A stretch of 64,000 nt of DNA from Mycoplasmataceae bacterium. GTDB lineage: Bacteria > Bacillota_I > Bacilli_A > Mycoplasmatales > Mycoplasmoidaceae. Of this stretch, positions 24,649 to 36,639 are shown piece by piece. The stretch spans positions 434,001-498,000 of the forward strand of contig JAISBY010000010.1 in assembly GCA_031265955.1 (NCBI GenBank), given 5' to 3'. A program made the position numbers and the translations under genes. The stretch's first letter is position 1. The number at the start of each line of letters is the position of its first letter. The notes below the pieces were generated by a model. That model worked only from the letters and a program-made list of their open reading frames with translations, was not told the origin of the DNA and did no database searches.

Positions 24649-25759
24649 ATGGGACGTAAAACTAACATTACAATAAAAAATATAGTTAAATTTTTAGTTA
24701 TTCCTGTAATTATTGCGCCATCTTTTATTACGTTTAATAGTGGCGTTATTAAATACAATAACACCGTTATCCCCCCCCCCGATAGAAGAGCAAAGTATTG
24801 ACAAAGCGGACTTAAACGATCTATATGGTGCCAATGTTAATATTGGTAGTTTTGATCAAAAGCCTAATAGTGAAGCGATTTTATCAAGCGTCAAAATAGT
24901 TAAATCAGATTTTCATAATGAAGCACCAAGCTGATACGATATAACTATTAATGATCCTATAAATAATAATGGTGTTGCCATCATCACTCCTAATGACAAG
25001 TGCCCGTATTACACATCTAACGCCTGGCAAGTAAATTGAACGTTGATTGATGATAGAATTGATTTAACAACATTAATCACTCCTCCAGATTCACCATATG
25101 CAAAAAACCGGCAATATTTTCCTTCAAACTATACAGATACACAAATAATTGAAATTGTAAAATCTTGAAATCCAGAATTAAATTGAAATCAGATTGAAAT
25201 CTCAATTAGTACATTGAATACTAATAAAGTTGGAACAATTCATATTTCCGCCAGTCAAGGCTCAAATTTATATAAAAATGCTAAAGATGTTCCATTTACA
25301 ACTAGTTTTAATCCGTTGCTAACAGGCATGAATACTCCGACTCCATTTGTCGTGACAGACAGTGGAATTTATGCTAGCGATCGGACTCATGCTTATATTG
25401 CTTTTAATTTTACTGATAATGGTCAAACAGGATCACCTTGATGATCAAACAAGGGTTCTTATCCGAAATGATTTACAATTAAACTAGAAAAAAAGTATGT
25501 TTTAACATATGCTGCCGTTTGAAATTATTGAGAGGCCGAGAGATTTACAGAAGTACAAATTCTAGGTGGAAATGATGGTAGCAGTTGATCACAATTAGCA
25601 GATTGAGCACCAACGAAGTTGGGCACTAACATTTATGGCGCCTACAACGATATCAGCAATGCTATTGGATATCAATACTATATGTTCAATTTTCCTTCTG
25701 GACCGAATAGTTATATACGTTGCGATAGTGTCATCTTGAGTGGATATTTGGATAATTAA
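24649..25759 (+). pseudogene. Phase-variable adhesin with discoidin-like C-terminus, poly-C tract off (C10)
   Basis: ATG 24649 (MGRKTNITIKN) opens a signal peptide; ten C (24771-24780) shift the frame to a TAA about 60 nt later. With nine C the frame joins a product of about 369 residues: display domain (LNDLYGANVNIGSFDQKP, TPNDKCPYYTS) and a C-terminal module with YVLTYAAVWNYWEAERFTEV, LGGNDGSSW and a closing RCDSVILSGYLDN, which resembles F5/8 type C (discoidin) galactose-binding domains. The intact downstream frame suggests a switchable gene. A conserved upstream block (CAATATTTT, then TAATAAT) precedes the start, as in its neighbours. Confidence 0.78.
24771..24780 (+). repeat. Poly-C tract (10), off state
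   Basis: Ten C in the gene at 24649; nine would restore the frame. Confidence 0.95.
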
Positions 25760-25801
25760 TTAGTAAAATCAATATTTTCTGTAATAATTATCAAGTCAAA
25801 A

Positions 25802-27416
25802 ATGAGTCGTAAAAACAACACCCAAATAAAAAATATCGTTAAAGCTTTAGCTATTCCTGCAATCATTGTGCCGTTCTTTTGTGTTGCTAACACAAACACT
25901 GTTGCGTATGATCGCGATAACGTTCTTACCCCCCCCGATAGAAAATCAAAACACTACAAAAGAAAATTTAAATGATCTATACGGAACAAATGTTAATGTT
26001 GGTAGCTTTAGTCAGAAACCAAATGGTGAAGCGATTTTATCTGGCGTTAAAACGGTTGAGCCAGATTTTCATAACGAGGCACCAAGCTGATACGATGTGA
26101 TAGTTAATAATTCTGTTGGTAATAGTGGAACTGCTGCCATTACCCCGAATGATAAATGTCCATATTACACTATTGATGTATGAGAAGTGAATTGAACATT
26201 TTTAGACAAGCATAATGTTGGTGATTTTTTTGATGGTGCCCCAACCGCTTATAATTTGTCGATGAATTACCACGATTTAGCAATTCCCGGTAATAATAAT
26301 CAAAACGGGCATTATTATTGAAATGATGGAATTCCTACTGACTGGTTGGCAGAAATTAAACAACAAATTGCTAATACTAATTTTGATGGAACACCAATTA
26401 ATTTTAATCAATTGCAATTCGCTGACCCAATTTATGATCTAGATAACAATTTATATACCATTCGTGTAACACCAGTGCCAAATAGTACCTTTTATGATAA
26501 TTCCAGTTCATTAGACTTGATTATCTATGCTGATGTTTGAACCCCAATTAATAATTTTGATGATATTCGAACCTTAGTTGCTGACCAAACTGATGTTAAA
26601 GCTTTTTTAACTAATGATATCATTTTTGATGGCACAACAGATTGAGGTACTCCGATTAGTTACTCTGGGGTTTTTGATGGAAGAATGCATAAGATTGAGA
26701 ACTTGAATTTTAAATACTATGGTGCCAGTTGTGCACCATTTATGTTGGGTTTTCAATCAACTATGAAAAATATAAAAATTTACAATCCCGTTCTTTCCGG
26801 CACTACAGCGTGATCAAGCGATTCAAAACGAATATCATTATTTTGATCAAGAGTTAGTAATAATTCAGAACCGATAAATTCAGTTTATTATCAAAATATT
26901 CAGGTTTTTGGTGGAAATATTAGTGGTAGTGGTTGAACCAATAAAAGTGTTTTTGATGCACACATGATGACTTCTAGTGCGGCAAACAATATTTACAATA
27001 TTAGTAATTACGTCTTGGTTAATATGTCCAATTTAAATTCTGGTCTTTGAGATGCCATTCGTTCAACAACTATTGGCAATACCATTAATGTCACACAAAA
27101 CATAATAACATCAAACACAAGTGGTTCTATTTGTGGTGCTGGTAACTCCACTGGTTCAGAAACTACTACTGTTAATACAAACGGTTTAATTTGAGATTCA
27201 CAATTAAATACAAAATCACGTTTTAATAGTGGTTACAATAGTAATTTCAAAATTAACGACACTTCAGGTACAGTATCTGGTGTAAATACAGCGACTGCAA
27301 AAAATGAATCTACATATATAGACAGGGGTTTTGATTTTAATTATGTTTGGAAATTAGATCAAGAAAATAATGGTTACCCATCGTTACGAATTCCAGTAAC
27401 TATTCACCGAGATTAA
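25802..27416 (+). pseudogene. Phase-variable adhesin with GLUG-like C-terminus, poly-C tract off (C8)
   Basis: ATG 25802 (MSRKNNTQIKN) opens a signal peptide. Here the tract follows TTA rather than ATT-AT, so seven or ten C would be in frame; eight (25929-25936) put it off and translation ends about 55 nt later. The restored product is about 538 residues: display domain (LNDLYGTNVNVGSFSQKP), the segment shared almost exactly with the gene at 21466 (FDGAPTAYNLSMNYHDLAI), and a GLUG-like C-terminus (FDGRMHKIENLNF ... VWKLDQENNGYPSLRIP). The shared middle indicates gene conversion or duplication between the two. The IS66-type gene follows. Confidence 0.78.
25929..25936 (+). repeat. Poly-C tract (8), off state
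   Basis: Eight C in the gene at 25802; seven or ten would restore the frame. Confidence 0.95.
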
Positions 27417-27495
27417 AATAAAAGCTACTTTTCTTAAAATTTTTTGTAATTCCCTAAAATTGAGTTTACAATTTTATTTATTAGCGAAATTCAAA

Positions 27496-29013
27496 ATGTA
27501 CAACAATCCGTTAAGTAGAGCAACATATTTAGAAACGAAACGTTTGAAAGATGTTAATGATATTGGCAAAGAAATCATTAAATGAAAAAATGTAGAAATT
27601 AACAAACGCAATAAAGCCATTGCAAATTTAAATAATGAATTAGATGACGAAAGATCAAAAAATGAATCAATCAAAGAAGAAAACGAAATTTTAAAAAAAA
27701 GAATTCAAGATCTAGAAGAAGATAATGATCGGATAAGAAAGGAATTAGATTTAAAAACGATTCAAATTAATAAAGATAGTTCTAATTCCAATTGATCCTC
27801 GTCTACTAACCATCCTTGAGTTAAAACTAAAAAACATATTTATAGTTCTCGTGAAAAATCCAATTTGAAAGTTGGCGGACAAACAAACCACGAAGGACAT
27901 TTTGGTAAATTATGTTTAAATCCTGATGAAATTATTATTCATATAAATGAGCAACCACCATGTAATGGTATTGTTGATGTACTGAATAACAAAGTCATTC
28001 AACAAATTAAAGAAATTGAGTTCAAAACAAAAATCATTCAACATGAATACACTTTCAATGATGGTACTGATGTTAGTCGATTAGCTTTGTTACCAAACGC
28101 TTTTACCTATGGAGACAGTGTTAATTCATTTATTATTTTATTGTGTCATGAAGGCTATGTTTCTTTCAATCGTATCGCTAGTTTTATTAGTGAATTAACT
28201 AACAGCGGATTAGAGATTAGTGAAAGCTACATTAGTAATTTAAACTTAAAATTTGTTAATAATTTATCAACTGCCATTCAACAAATTCAAGAAGATGTAA
28301 AAGATACTAATGTATTGCACTTTGATGAAACTAGTGTCAAAGTAAATGGTACACAAAACGCCATTCAAGGTTATGCTAATAAAAATACCACCTACCTTTT
28401 TGCTACTAAACATAAATGTGATGAAACTATTTTCATTTTCTTAAATAATTATCGCAATTGATTAGTGGTTGACTATGCACCAGGGTACCAAAAACTAGAA
28501 ACACATGCTAAGATTGCGGGTTGCAACGCTCACATTGAACGATATTTAAAACTTTGCGCTAATGATTATCAAGTATCTGAAGCTAAACAAATGTTAACGT
28601 TATTAACGAAAGCGAATAGAAACAAAAATTTACTTCAACCAAAGGATATTCAATCTATTAAAAATCAATACAATCAAATCTGTGATGCCTATTTGGATAA
28701 ATACGATAAATTAAATCAAAATGACCAATTTTATTTTCATGATGTTTACTTAATCTTCAAACGATTAAAACTAAAAGCTCACCAGCATCTAGCGTTTCTC
28801 ACCAATCATGAGGTTCCTTACACCAACAATGAAATCGAACGAGATTTCCGGCATACTAAAACCAAAATGAAAGTGTCAGGCACATTTCGGGATTGAAATC
28901 ATTTAGTCGCTTTTACTGTTATTCGCAGTTTTCTACAAACCTGCCACAAACGTAAAATCAACATTTGACAAGCGATTAACAAAACTCAAACTTCTCAATT
29001 TAGTTTCTACTAA
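27496..29013 (+). CDS. IS66-family transposase (TnpC-like)
   Basis: 505 residues, full length for the large IS66 protein. An N-terminal coiled coil (about 30-85) is followed by a Ser/Asn-rich linker, the GGQTNHEGHFG element (family GGQxGHxG), the catalytic-core segment with VLHFDETSVKVNG and WLVVDYAPGYQ, and the closing NNEIERDFRHTKTKMKVSGTFRD that matches the IS66 signature ending in K-V-S-G-x-F-R. UGA codons are Trp, so the gene is adapted to the mollicute code. The IS66 accessory ORFs (TnpA/TnpB) are absent, and I could not make out convincing terminal inverted repeats. It separates surface operons 2 and 3. Confidence 0.9.
27496..29013 (+). mobile_element. IS66-like element (solo transposase, borders not defined)
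   Basis: Only the transposase gene is evident. The flanks (27417-27495 and 29014-29160) are AT-rich with no clear inverted repeats or target duplication, so the element may be a decayed or TnpC-only derivative. Confidence 0.5.
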
Positions 29014-29039
29014 GTTGTTTATCGATGCCATTAGTTTAG

Positions 29040-29160
29040 TATTCAAAACCGCTTAATTTTGTTAAGAATGGTAATTTCAACATGATTTTTAAAATATTTT
29101 TTTAACCATAATTCATCATTCTTCTGTTCAAGATTACTAATTAAAACACTTATTTTCCAG
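29040..29160 (-). pseudogene. Short coding-like fragment between transposase and CA leader 3
   Basis: On the minus strand this stretch encodes about 40 residues (KISVLISNLEQKNDELWLKK, then YFKNHVEITILNKIKRF) that look protein-like, but the frame upstream runs into the TG and CA microsatellites and no start with a ribosome binding site is visible. It could be the remnant of a gene broken by the IS66 insertion. The family is not recognised. Confidence 0.3.
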
Positions 29161-29167
29161 GCGTTTC

Positions 29168-29191
29168 TGTGTGTGTGTGTGTGTGTGTGTG
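29168..29191. repeat. (TG)12 microsatellite facing CA leader 3
   Basis: Twelve TG units, 86 bp upstream of the (CA)26 tract at 29278. The two tracts are inverted relative to each other and could pair. The flanks do not match the leader element, so this is not simply an inverted leader copy. Confidence 0.95.
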
Positions 29192-29276
29192 GAAATTTTC
29201 CTCGGTGAATAGTTACGAATTCCATGAATGTAACGATGCAACATATGCTATAATCCTTTTGTAATGACAAGCACCG

Positions 29277-29330
<54 letters not shown>

Positions 29331-29356
29331 GTTAGTCACTGTTGTAGTTTTGGCGT

Positions 29357-29392
29357 AAAGCAAAAGAGCACTAGAAGCCTTTTGCTTTTTTT
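29357..29392 (+). terminator. Intrinsic terminator inside surface-operon leader 3
   Basis: AAAGCAAAAG (29357-29366) pairs with CTTTTGCTTT (29379-29388), GC/GC extends it after a bulged A, and T residues follow to 29392. It lies between promoter and gene. Confidence 0.85.
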
Positions 29393-29429
29393 ATTGTAGT
29401 TTGTCAATAAAACGAAAAAGAGAGAGAAA

Positions 29430-30686
29430 ATGAAAACTAGAAAAATATTAAAATTAGTAAAAATTATTCCCGCATCAATTATGACGTTAGGAGTAGTTAC
29501 TCCAATTGCGGCTTTCACTATTAGCTATCAAACAAATTCAAATTTAAATAGTGTTGCAGCCATACCATTAAGTAGTGTAATTGCCGCAAATACCAATATA
29601 GGAACTTTTAGTGTTTCAACTCCAAGCAAAGCCTCTATTTTACAAATGGCTAAGACTATTGCTACTAGTTTTCATAATGATAATGAAGACTGATTTACTA
29701 TTACTAATATGTCTGTTTCAGGGACGGTTGGTACTTTTACTATTACGCCTGATAACCAATTACAACCTTACTATACAAATGCATCAGTTCAATGGACGTT
29801 TACTTACGAAACAACTGCTAACCACGACTTAAAAGCTTATTTTGCTAATGCAACAATTTATGATTTGACTCGTACGACAAGCAGCGGCAATACTGCTTAT
29901 TTTCCGGTAAATAGTGCGACTCCTACAAAGAATGATATTATCCAAGCATTATCCGGAATGCATGATGCGCAAAGCAATCCAATTAATTTAAACCAACTTC
30001 AATGTGCGAGTGATCCAGCTTGAGATGCAAGTAATGATTATTACAAAGTAACTATTACTCCTAAATCTGACAATAATTTCTACAGTAACACAACTCCTTC
30101 AATCGAGGTTCACTACAACAAACAAAGAACGCAATTAAACACATCTTACACTAACTTAACCCTTGCGGGTTATTATAAAATTCCTGATGGTGGTTTTGAT
30201 TCTGAACAACTTGCATGAGCATTAGATAATCAGAATGCTTCTCCCGTTACTTTAACTGATAATAGTCAAATTAGTTGAGTGAATCTTATCACCGATACAC
30301 CCGCTTTCCAAATATCTGGTAATGAAACATACACAACTAAAGGCGCAACAGCTGATACGTCAAATACACAAACACCGATTGTTACTAACATTCAATTTGT
30401 TCAAAAAACAGCTTTAGATACTTTGGTTACCGGTACGTCACCAAGTGGTGCTACAAGTGGCTCTCAAAATAATCCATATTTAGCATTCTCTTATAATCCC
30501 ATTTTAACAGATATACGTGGAGCTGTTGATTTAGGCGGCAGCGCAGGTTCCGCTCTACCTAATGTTCAATGGGATGACATCGATATTGTGATTAATTTAA
30601 CTGATAAAACAGCAACATTGACTGCAAAATTAACTTCGCTTCAATATACAGGAACTGTGGTTTTATATTACACCACACAAAATTAA
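29430..30686 (+). CDS. Secreted surface protein, first gene of CA-leader operon 3
   Basis: 418 residues. The signal peptide (MKTRKILKLVKIIPASIMTL, then a hydrophobic run) ends near residue 32. The mature part repeats the island's units: NTNIGTFSVSTPSKASILQM with SFHNDNEDWFTI, and INLNQLQCASDPAW with SNTTPSIEVHY. Composition is rich in Thr, Asn and Ser, as in the proteins at 13647 and 17693, of which it is a paralogue. UGA is Trp (29691 and others). It ends with a beta-rich stretch (YTGTVVLYYTTQN). No anchor is seen, so it is probably held by, or secreted with, the membrane-anchored second gene. Confidence 0.8.
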
Positions 30687-30721
30687 TGAGGCGAATATTT
30701 CATTAATTTTTATGAAATATT

Positions 30722-31696
30722 GTGAAAACATTGGATAAGCGCAAAAAGAAGAAAATTTTATTATTAATATTATTTCCATCAATATTTTTATTTGGTGGGA
30801 TGATTTTTTGTGTATATTGATTTGTTTTTAGAAAAAACAATGTTCCAACTATTTCTTTAGTAGCTGATAAAACGGTTATATCGCCCAATTCTACTGATCC
30901 TACACAACGCCAGATAGTATTAACAGCAAAATATACTGGTATAGCTAATGCAAATAATATCAATACCAATATTTCACTTTCAATTTCAAAAAATTGGGAC
31001 ACTTATTTTAAACCATTGACTGGCGATGACTGAAGTGTTGAGAGAACTTTGACGCTCAAAGATGATGTTGAAATTAGTGAAAATTTTGATACAACAATTA
31101 CCATTTCTTACGAGACAAAAAGTGCTTCACAAATTATTTCTGTCATGACAGGAATTCCATTAATAAGTTTATTTGATTCCTTCTTGTTTGAATGTGGTGA
31201 TATTGATGGATATCCAAACAGTAGACAAATTGCGCACATTGCATGCAATTCCGATATCAACAGTAAATTGGTTGATGCACAATTTGTTTGGAGTGATTTG
31301 CGATATTTGAGTTATGGTACCGATTCATATACTTATGATGCACCTAATCCAGTTGCCGGAGTATTTTATGTAGGAACAGTCACCTTTGAATATACAAATG
31401 ATTTCCCCCAATTAAAAAATACCATTCCAACTATATTTTTAAATTTAGAAGGTTATCACTTTTTTGAACAACCAAATTATTCTAGTGATGTTATCTCAGC
31501 ACTAACAGAAGTTTATGCACAAAATACTGGTGGTGAAAATTTTTATAATGACTATCGTTACATTCGTAGTGACGAATTAGACATTGAATCATATGGTGAA
31601 AATTTAATTACTTTGAAGGTAAATGATGCAGCAACGCATTATTCGCTTAGTCAGGGCAATGAAATAACTTTTACAAACGTAAGTTGAGGAAGTTAA
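30722..31696 (+). CDS. Membrane-anchored surface protein, second gene of operon 3
   Basis: 324 residues. No ATG is available in this frame near the start; GTG at 30722 (or TTG at 30731) begins KTLDKRKKKK, followed by one membrane segment (about 12-36, FLFGGMIFCVYWFVF) and an external domain. The ectodomain matches the second gene of operon 2 (YFKPLTGDDWSVERTLTLKDD; closing ITFTNVSWGS). The next gene starts 3 nt after its stop. The non-ATG start is inferred from the need to include the membrane anchor, as in the paralogue at 19013. Confidence 0.75.
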
Positions 31697-31699
31697 AAC

Positions 31700-33967
31700 A
31701 TGAAACATAAAAAACGAAATTTATTATTAGTATCAAGTTTGGCTGTGGTTGTTCCGTTCATTTTTCCTGTTACGCCTATTAATTCAATATTAACTAGTAA
31801 TGCTTTGCTTGAACGGACTACCGTTGATTTAAGTGCAGTAATAACATCTGATTATCAAAATTTAGGGATATTTATTAATCAACCAACAGCCTTGACAATA
31901 ATTTCAAGACTTGATGAGAATAGTGTTAGTTGAACTACAAAAGCGAATTGGTACATTAATGAAATAGAAATTAATTCAATTACATCAACCTCGGCAGTTG
32001 TTTCCCCTAAATCTATTTCGTATCACTATACACCCGGAGTTAATGTAACAATTAATTTTTCTATTCAAGATAAAGACGATTTAGCCAATGTTATTACTAA
32101 CACTGTACTTTTTGATGATCCCGATGACTCTGGTTGAACCGAGGTACCGACTCAATCACAATTATTCCAACGGATTCTAGTTAAAAATCCGGGTATGAGT
32201 TTAAACCAAATTACCTGCAATATGGATAATGTAGTTTTAACTCCACCAAGTGATATAACGATGGATCCAAGAGGCACATATAGCATCGCTATATCTGCTA
32301 AAAGCGATTCTAATTCTTATACAGGTATTCAAACTGTTACATTCAAACTTAACCAAAGATGAGTATCATTATTGGGATTAATACTTTTATTTAATGGTAA
32401 TCAATCTGTAGAAACTGATCCTTCTATTAATCCGTCAAATAGTAAATTAATTAATTTAAATCGTGGTGGTGAATATGATATTTTTGATGACGGAACAGGT
32501 GTAACAACTCGTGGCATTAATATTTTAAGCGGAACCGACACAGCGCCAATCAATACTACCTTAAATTTTGACACAGGCAATGTTTCTTTAGTAAAGCCAA
32601 CTAGTGCTGCTGCAATTACTTTAGGCGAATATAACAATGTGCAACTTAATATTAATGCAACCTCCACCAATTTTACAGGATATGATCCAGGTTCTACTCA
32701 AAAAGATTCCTGACCAGGAATTAGAGTACCTTATAGTGCCACACTTACCATTGCTGGTTCGTCAACATTAACTTGCACTGGAGGTAGCAGCCATCTATCT
32801 TCGGCAATAGGTGGGCGAGGGTATAATGGAAGTGGTAGTAAAACATCGGGAGATTGTGCTTGTGGTTTGATTAGTTTTCAAGGCGATGTGTCTGCCAATT
32901 TAACAAGCGGAAGAAACTATGGTGATGGTTCCATAAATGGAAGCGCTGTAATTGGCGGTGGCGGAGCAAATACTGGTAGTGCTGGTTCGTGCAGAGGAGT
33001 AATTGTTAATACATCAGGTAAAATAACCTGCACCCAACCAGCTGGTAGCAGTTGACAATATGGTAAATCAGCCGTCATTGGGGGCGGCGGAATTGGTTCT
33101 ACTATGAATGTACAAGGGGCTGCAGGTGATTTAGAAAAGTTTGAAATGCATCAAGGAACTTTAACATTAAATTGTGTGTCTAATAGTAATGTTATTCCTA
33201 ATGCAACAAAATTGGGTGGCGGAACAGTAACGAGCGACGGAGGAAATCCTACTCAATCTACTTCTGGAGATTTATACGATTTCACAATGACTGGAGGCAC
33301 TCTAGCAATTAATTGTCCTTCCGAAATTGGTAGTTATGCAAGCCAGACAAATACTCAAAGAGCGCAATTTGAAACAACAATTGGTGGTGGAGGAATTTTA
33401 ACCGCTAGACGTAATAACAGTGGTACCTTTACAGCAAATTTAGGTAGTTTAAAATCATTTAACATGTCTGGAGGCAATATTATCAATTACGGTGCTTTTT
33501 GTAATAGAGTTAATGGAAGTATGATTGGTGCTGGTTCTTTGCTTGACGGAACGCCTACTGCTACCGCACATACCGTTATTACCAATTACGGAACAATCGG
33601 AACGTTTAATATAACTGGTGGATCAATGCTAATGACAAGAGATAATACCACTACTTACAATTTTAAAAGTAGCGAAGGAAATGAACGTATTCAAAAAAAT
33701 CCGACAGATGCATTAGGTCGCATTTTATATCCTGTTTATGTGCCTACAGTAATTAATGGATTTAATACCATTGGTAAAACAGTAAATATTGCTTCCCTAG
33801 CTTATAGTGCAGCATTGCAAGACTATAGTGCTTATGATAGTTTTAACACATATACGGGTGTTTTATGATTACCAGCAGGTATTTGCAATGATATTCAAAT
33901 AGAATCCAATGTATATACTTGTACGGTTGTTGCTAGCAATACACCTTTTGCTAATATTATTCAATAA
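31700..33967 (+). CDS. Large secreted adhesin candidate with Gly/Thr-rich beta-helix-like repeats, third gene of operon 3
   Basis: 755 residues. A signal peptide (MKHKKRNLLLVSSLAVVVPF) is followed by the shared units (NLGIFINQPTALTIISRLDE; a second near residue 150) and then a long region of short beta-strand repeats rich in Gly, Asn, Thr and Cys: AAITLGEYNNVQLNI, SAIGGRGYNGSG, AVIGGGGANTG, AVIGGGGIGS, IGGGGILTARR. That pattern is typical of parallel beta-helix surface proteins. The C-terminal block (YTGVLWLPAGICNDIQI) recurs in the fragment at 34081-34276. No enzymatic motif is clear. It is coupled to the preceding gene, again giving the order secreted, anchored, variable adhesin. Confidence 0.78.
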
Positions 33968-34080
33968 CAGTATTTATGTTAAGGTAAATGGGGCTCATAA
34001 GACTCTCATTAAAGTTTCTATTGTTGTACATAAAAATGTAATTTTACAAAAATATGTATGATAAATAATTGATAATTTTT

Positions 34081-34276
34081 GGTGAAACAGTTACGATTCC
34101 TTCTTTAAATTACGCTGCTTTATTTAGAAGATTACAGTAGTTATAGTTCTTTTACTACATATACTGGTGTTGTGTGGTTACCAGTTGGAAACTATACCGA
34201 TATTCAAATTGGTGCTAATACATACCAATGTAATGTAACAGCTAGTCTTGTTGCTGCCACAAATGTTATTTCTTAG
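34081..34276 (+). pseudogene. Fragment of an adhesin C-terminus, frameshifted copy
   Basis: The last 65 codons of a relative of the gene at 31700. An upstream part (GETVTIPSLNYAAL) and a downstream part (EDYSSYSSFTTYTGVVWLPV, ending TAG 34274-34276) match that protein's end but lie in different frames, so a one-base shift separates them. The stretch 33968-34080 before it holds nothing recognisable. It is probably left from duplication or recombination at this locus. Confidence 0.7.
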
Positions 34277-34355
34277 TGCTATGCACTTAAGGAAGACTTA
34301 TTTAGATTGCTAACTACAAGAATTTTACTCATAAGTTAAAAAAATGTATTTAATT

Positions 34356-34389
34356 ACAAGTTTTTTACTCACAGGTTAAAAACTTGTAG
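34356..34389. terminator. Bidirectional terminator-like hairpin
   Basis: TACAAGTTTTT (34356-34366) pairs with AAAAACTTGTA (34379-34389), an 11-bp stem. It lies between the plus-strand surface island and the convergent minus-strand gene ending at 34449. Termination may use the A/T-rich stem itself because no separate long T run follows. Confidence 0.55.
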
Positions 34390-34448
34390 TTAATCTTTCG
34401 CATGAATATTACAACCCAAGATAATATTAGAAACAAATGTATATAAGC

Positions 34449-35207
34449 TTATCTACGGAACATTTTTAATTGTTGATCATTATTCATCACAATTTCTGTT
34501 CCGTCAAGATTCTTTTGAACCACACTTATCAAATCACTTATTGGTAAATCAAGTAATTCTTGTTTGCTCTGCGGGGCATCCATATACTCGCTAATTTTTT
34601 CTCACATCCATTGTCCTAAATTATTAATATCACTACGAGTGTCTTGAAACAAACTATTAATAGTAAAATAATTTAAATCTAATGATATTCTGGTGCTTTG
34701 AGAACGAAAAATTCGGTTAGTTCCTCGATATTGGCCCAAACTACAACTATATGAAAACTCATGCATTACTGCGTTAAACTTCTCAGATAGCGATAGGTTA
34801 TTTGCATATCAAATTACATCTCTTACAAGACATTGATAGTATAAAACACCATGTCCACGACGTTTCCCGATAATTTTTTCACTACCAATTAAAGCATGAG
34901 TAAATTCGTGTGCTATTAATGTTTTCTGTCAATAAGTTGGATTACTTTCATCTATTTCTTCCTTGATTTCAATGATATTCGATGACGGAACATAATGACC
35001 TGCATGCGAACCTCTAAATTGCTTATTAGCATAAATTTTAAATGGAAACCTTTCATCAACGTTTTTAATGTCTTTATGATTCTCTGCTAATTGTTCATGA
35101 TTTCATTCTTTGTATTGATCAATTATTTTTCTATTGTTAATACCTAAATATTTCATAGCTCAATCAAAATCAAAAATCTGTTCACCGTTTAATTCTTCTT
35201 TATTCAT
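34449..35207 (-). CDS. Putative zinc metallopeptidase-like protein (HExxH, 252 aa)
   Basis: Open when UGA is Trp; ATG 35207 has a GGGAG site. The motif AHEFTHALIG (about residues 100-109) is an HExxH zinc-protease signature, and a second HEF (about 160) lies in NAVMHEFSYS. There is no signal peptide, so it should be cytoplasmic or exported without one. The rest (SSNIIEIKEE before the motif, RRGHGVLYYQ after it) fits a small metallopeptidase or SprT-like/phage-type protease, but I cannot name the family. It stands alone next to the surface island, convergent with it. Confidence 0.65.
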
Positions 35208-35362
35208 ATTAATTCTCCCTTAATTTTATCTAAATTTATCCTTAATCATATTTTCGTGTCATCAAATACATAATAATATTACTTACTTGCAATTTTGTAA
35301 ATTAATTTATGAATATGTAATAAAAATAAATAGATATTTATTAAAAAAAATACAATTAGCAG

Positions 35363-36544
35363 TTATTTAAGCAACCATTTAATTAAATTTAGATATTGAA
35401 TTCCGTTGCGATCTTTAGATTCTAATTCATTTAAGGAAAGCAAAATTTTCGGATTGGAATCTCTTATTTTTAAAAAAGGATCAATTTCCCGTTCAACATT
35501 TTCATCAGTTAAATATTCAGTAACTTGTAAATACAATGTTTCTTCGTTATTCTTAGCAACAAAATCAATCTCATTAATCGTTCTACTGGTACCAATAAAA
35601 ACTTCATATCCGCGATATTTAAGTTCGTTTAAGACAATGTTTTCTAAGAGTTTGCCACGGTTATGCGCGAAATTTTTGAAGATGGCATTTTTCATCCCAA
35701 TGTCAATTGGGTAATATTTACATAAATTGTCTAAAATTTTTAAACCTTTTAAATCAAATTTGTTGATTTTTTGAATTAAAAAACATTGACGCAATAATTC
35801 AACATATTTAATAATTGTTGTTCGTGATAATGCAGAACCATTTTTCCTTATAACATTATAGATATTCTTGTAGCTAAGTTCTTTTCCTAGGTTATCGAAT
35901 ATGAACTTATAAATGTTTGTTAGCTCTGAGACATCAAGAACATTATTTCTTGTTAAAATATCATTTTGTAAAATATCGCTATAAATCATATTTAAGTACG
36001 TATAAATTTCCTTCTCATTTTCAAACATGAGTCTACCAGGCATGCCACCATATTTGAAATACTTATCAAATTTGGTTTTAATATTTGGTTCATTCTTGTG
36101 GCACAATTCAGAAAATACAAGCGGATAAACAGTAATCACAATATTTTTACCGGTAATTAGTGTGGATATCTCGCCTGACAACAATTTTGAATTGGAGCCA
36201 GTTATATAAATATCCATATTTTTTTTGTTTATTCAACTATTGATAATGATTTGAAAATCCTTGATTTCTTGAACTTCATCTACGAATAGATAGTTTTTCT
36301 TTGTTGGTTTATAATGTTTTTTAATATAGTTATTTAGTTTATCTAAGTCATTAATATTCTTAGATGTTTGATAATCATTTAAGTCCACAAAAATAATATT
36401 GGAATCACTATCTTTCTTTAATATTTCGACATACTGAAGCATCAAAGTAGATTTCCCGCATTTTCTTACTCCTACAATAACTTTAATTAGTTTCTTGTCT
36501 CGATAATTTAATAATTCTTGTAAGTATTTGCTTCTTTTTATCAT
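35363..36544 (-). CDS. AAA_14/DUF4143-type ATPase
   Basis: 393 residues. The N-terminal AAA domain has Walker A GVRKCGKST (about 25-33), Walker B LFVDEVQEI and the sensor-like YITGSNSKLLSGE; the C-terminal half is a DUF4143-type domain with SYKNIYNVIRKNG and a nuclease-like NEIDFVAKNN...LYLQV stretch. Such archaeal/bacterial ATPases are common in anaerobes and accessory regions; their role is poorly known. ATG 36544 is preferred over 36559 because a TATAAT lies about 5 nt upstream of it, which suggests a leaderless message. UGA at 36233 is Trp and joins the two halves. Confidence 0.88.
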
Positions 36545-36639
36545 AACACCATTATACATAAAAATACAATCTATGTTACTTTTTTTACAAATTTACAAAA
36601 AAATCCAATCCATGTTGTTTTTTTCTACACGGTATATTA

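Noticed and set aside
27417..29160. Terminal inverted repeats of the IS66-like element
   Set aside because: Only short AT-rich similarities (TCTTAA-type) between the flanks; not convincing.
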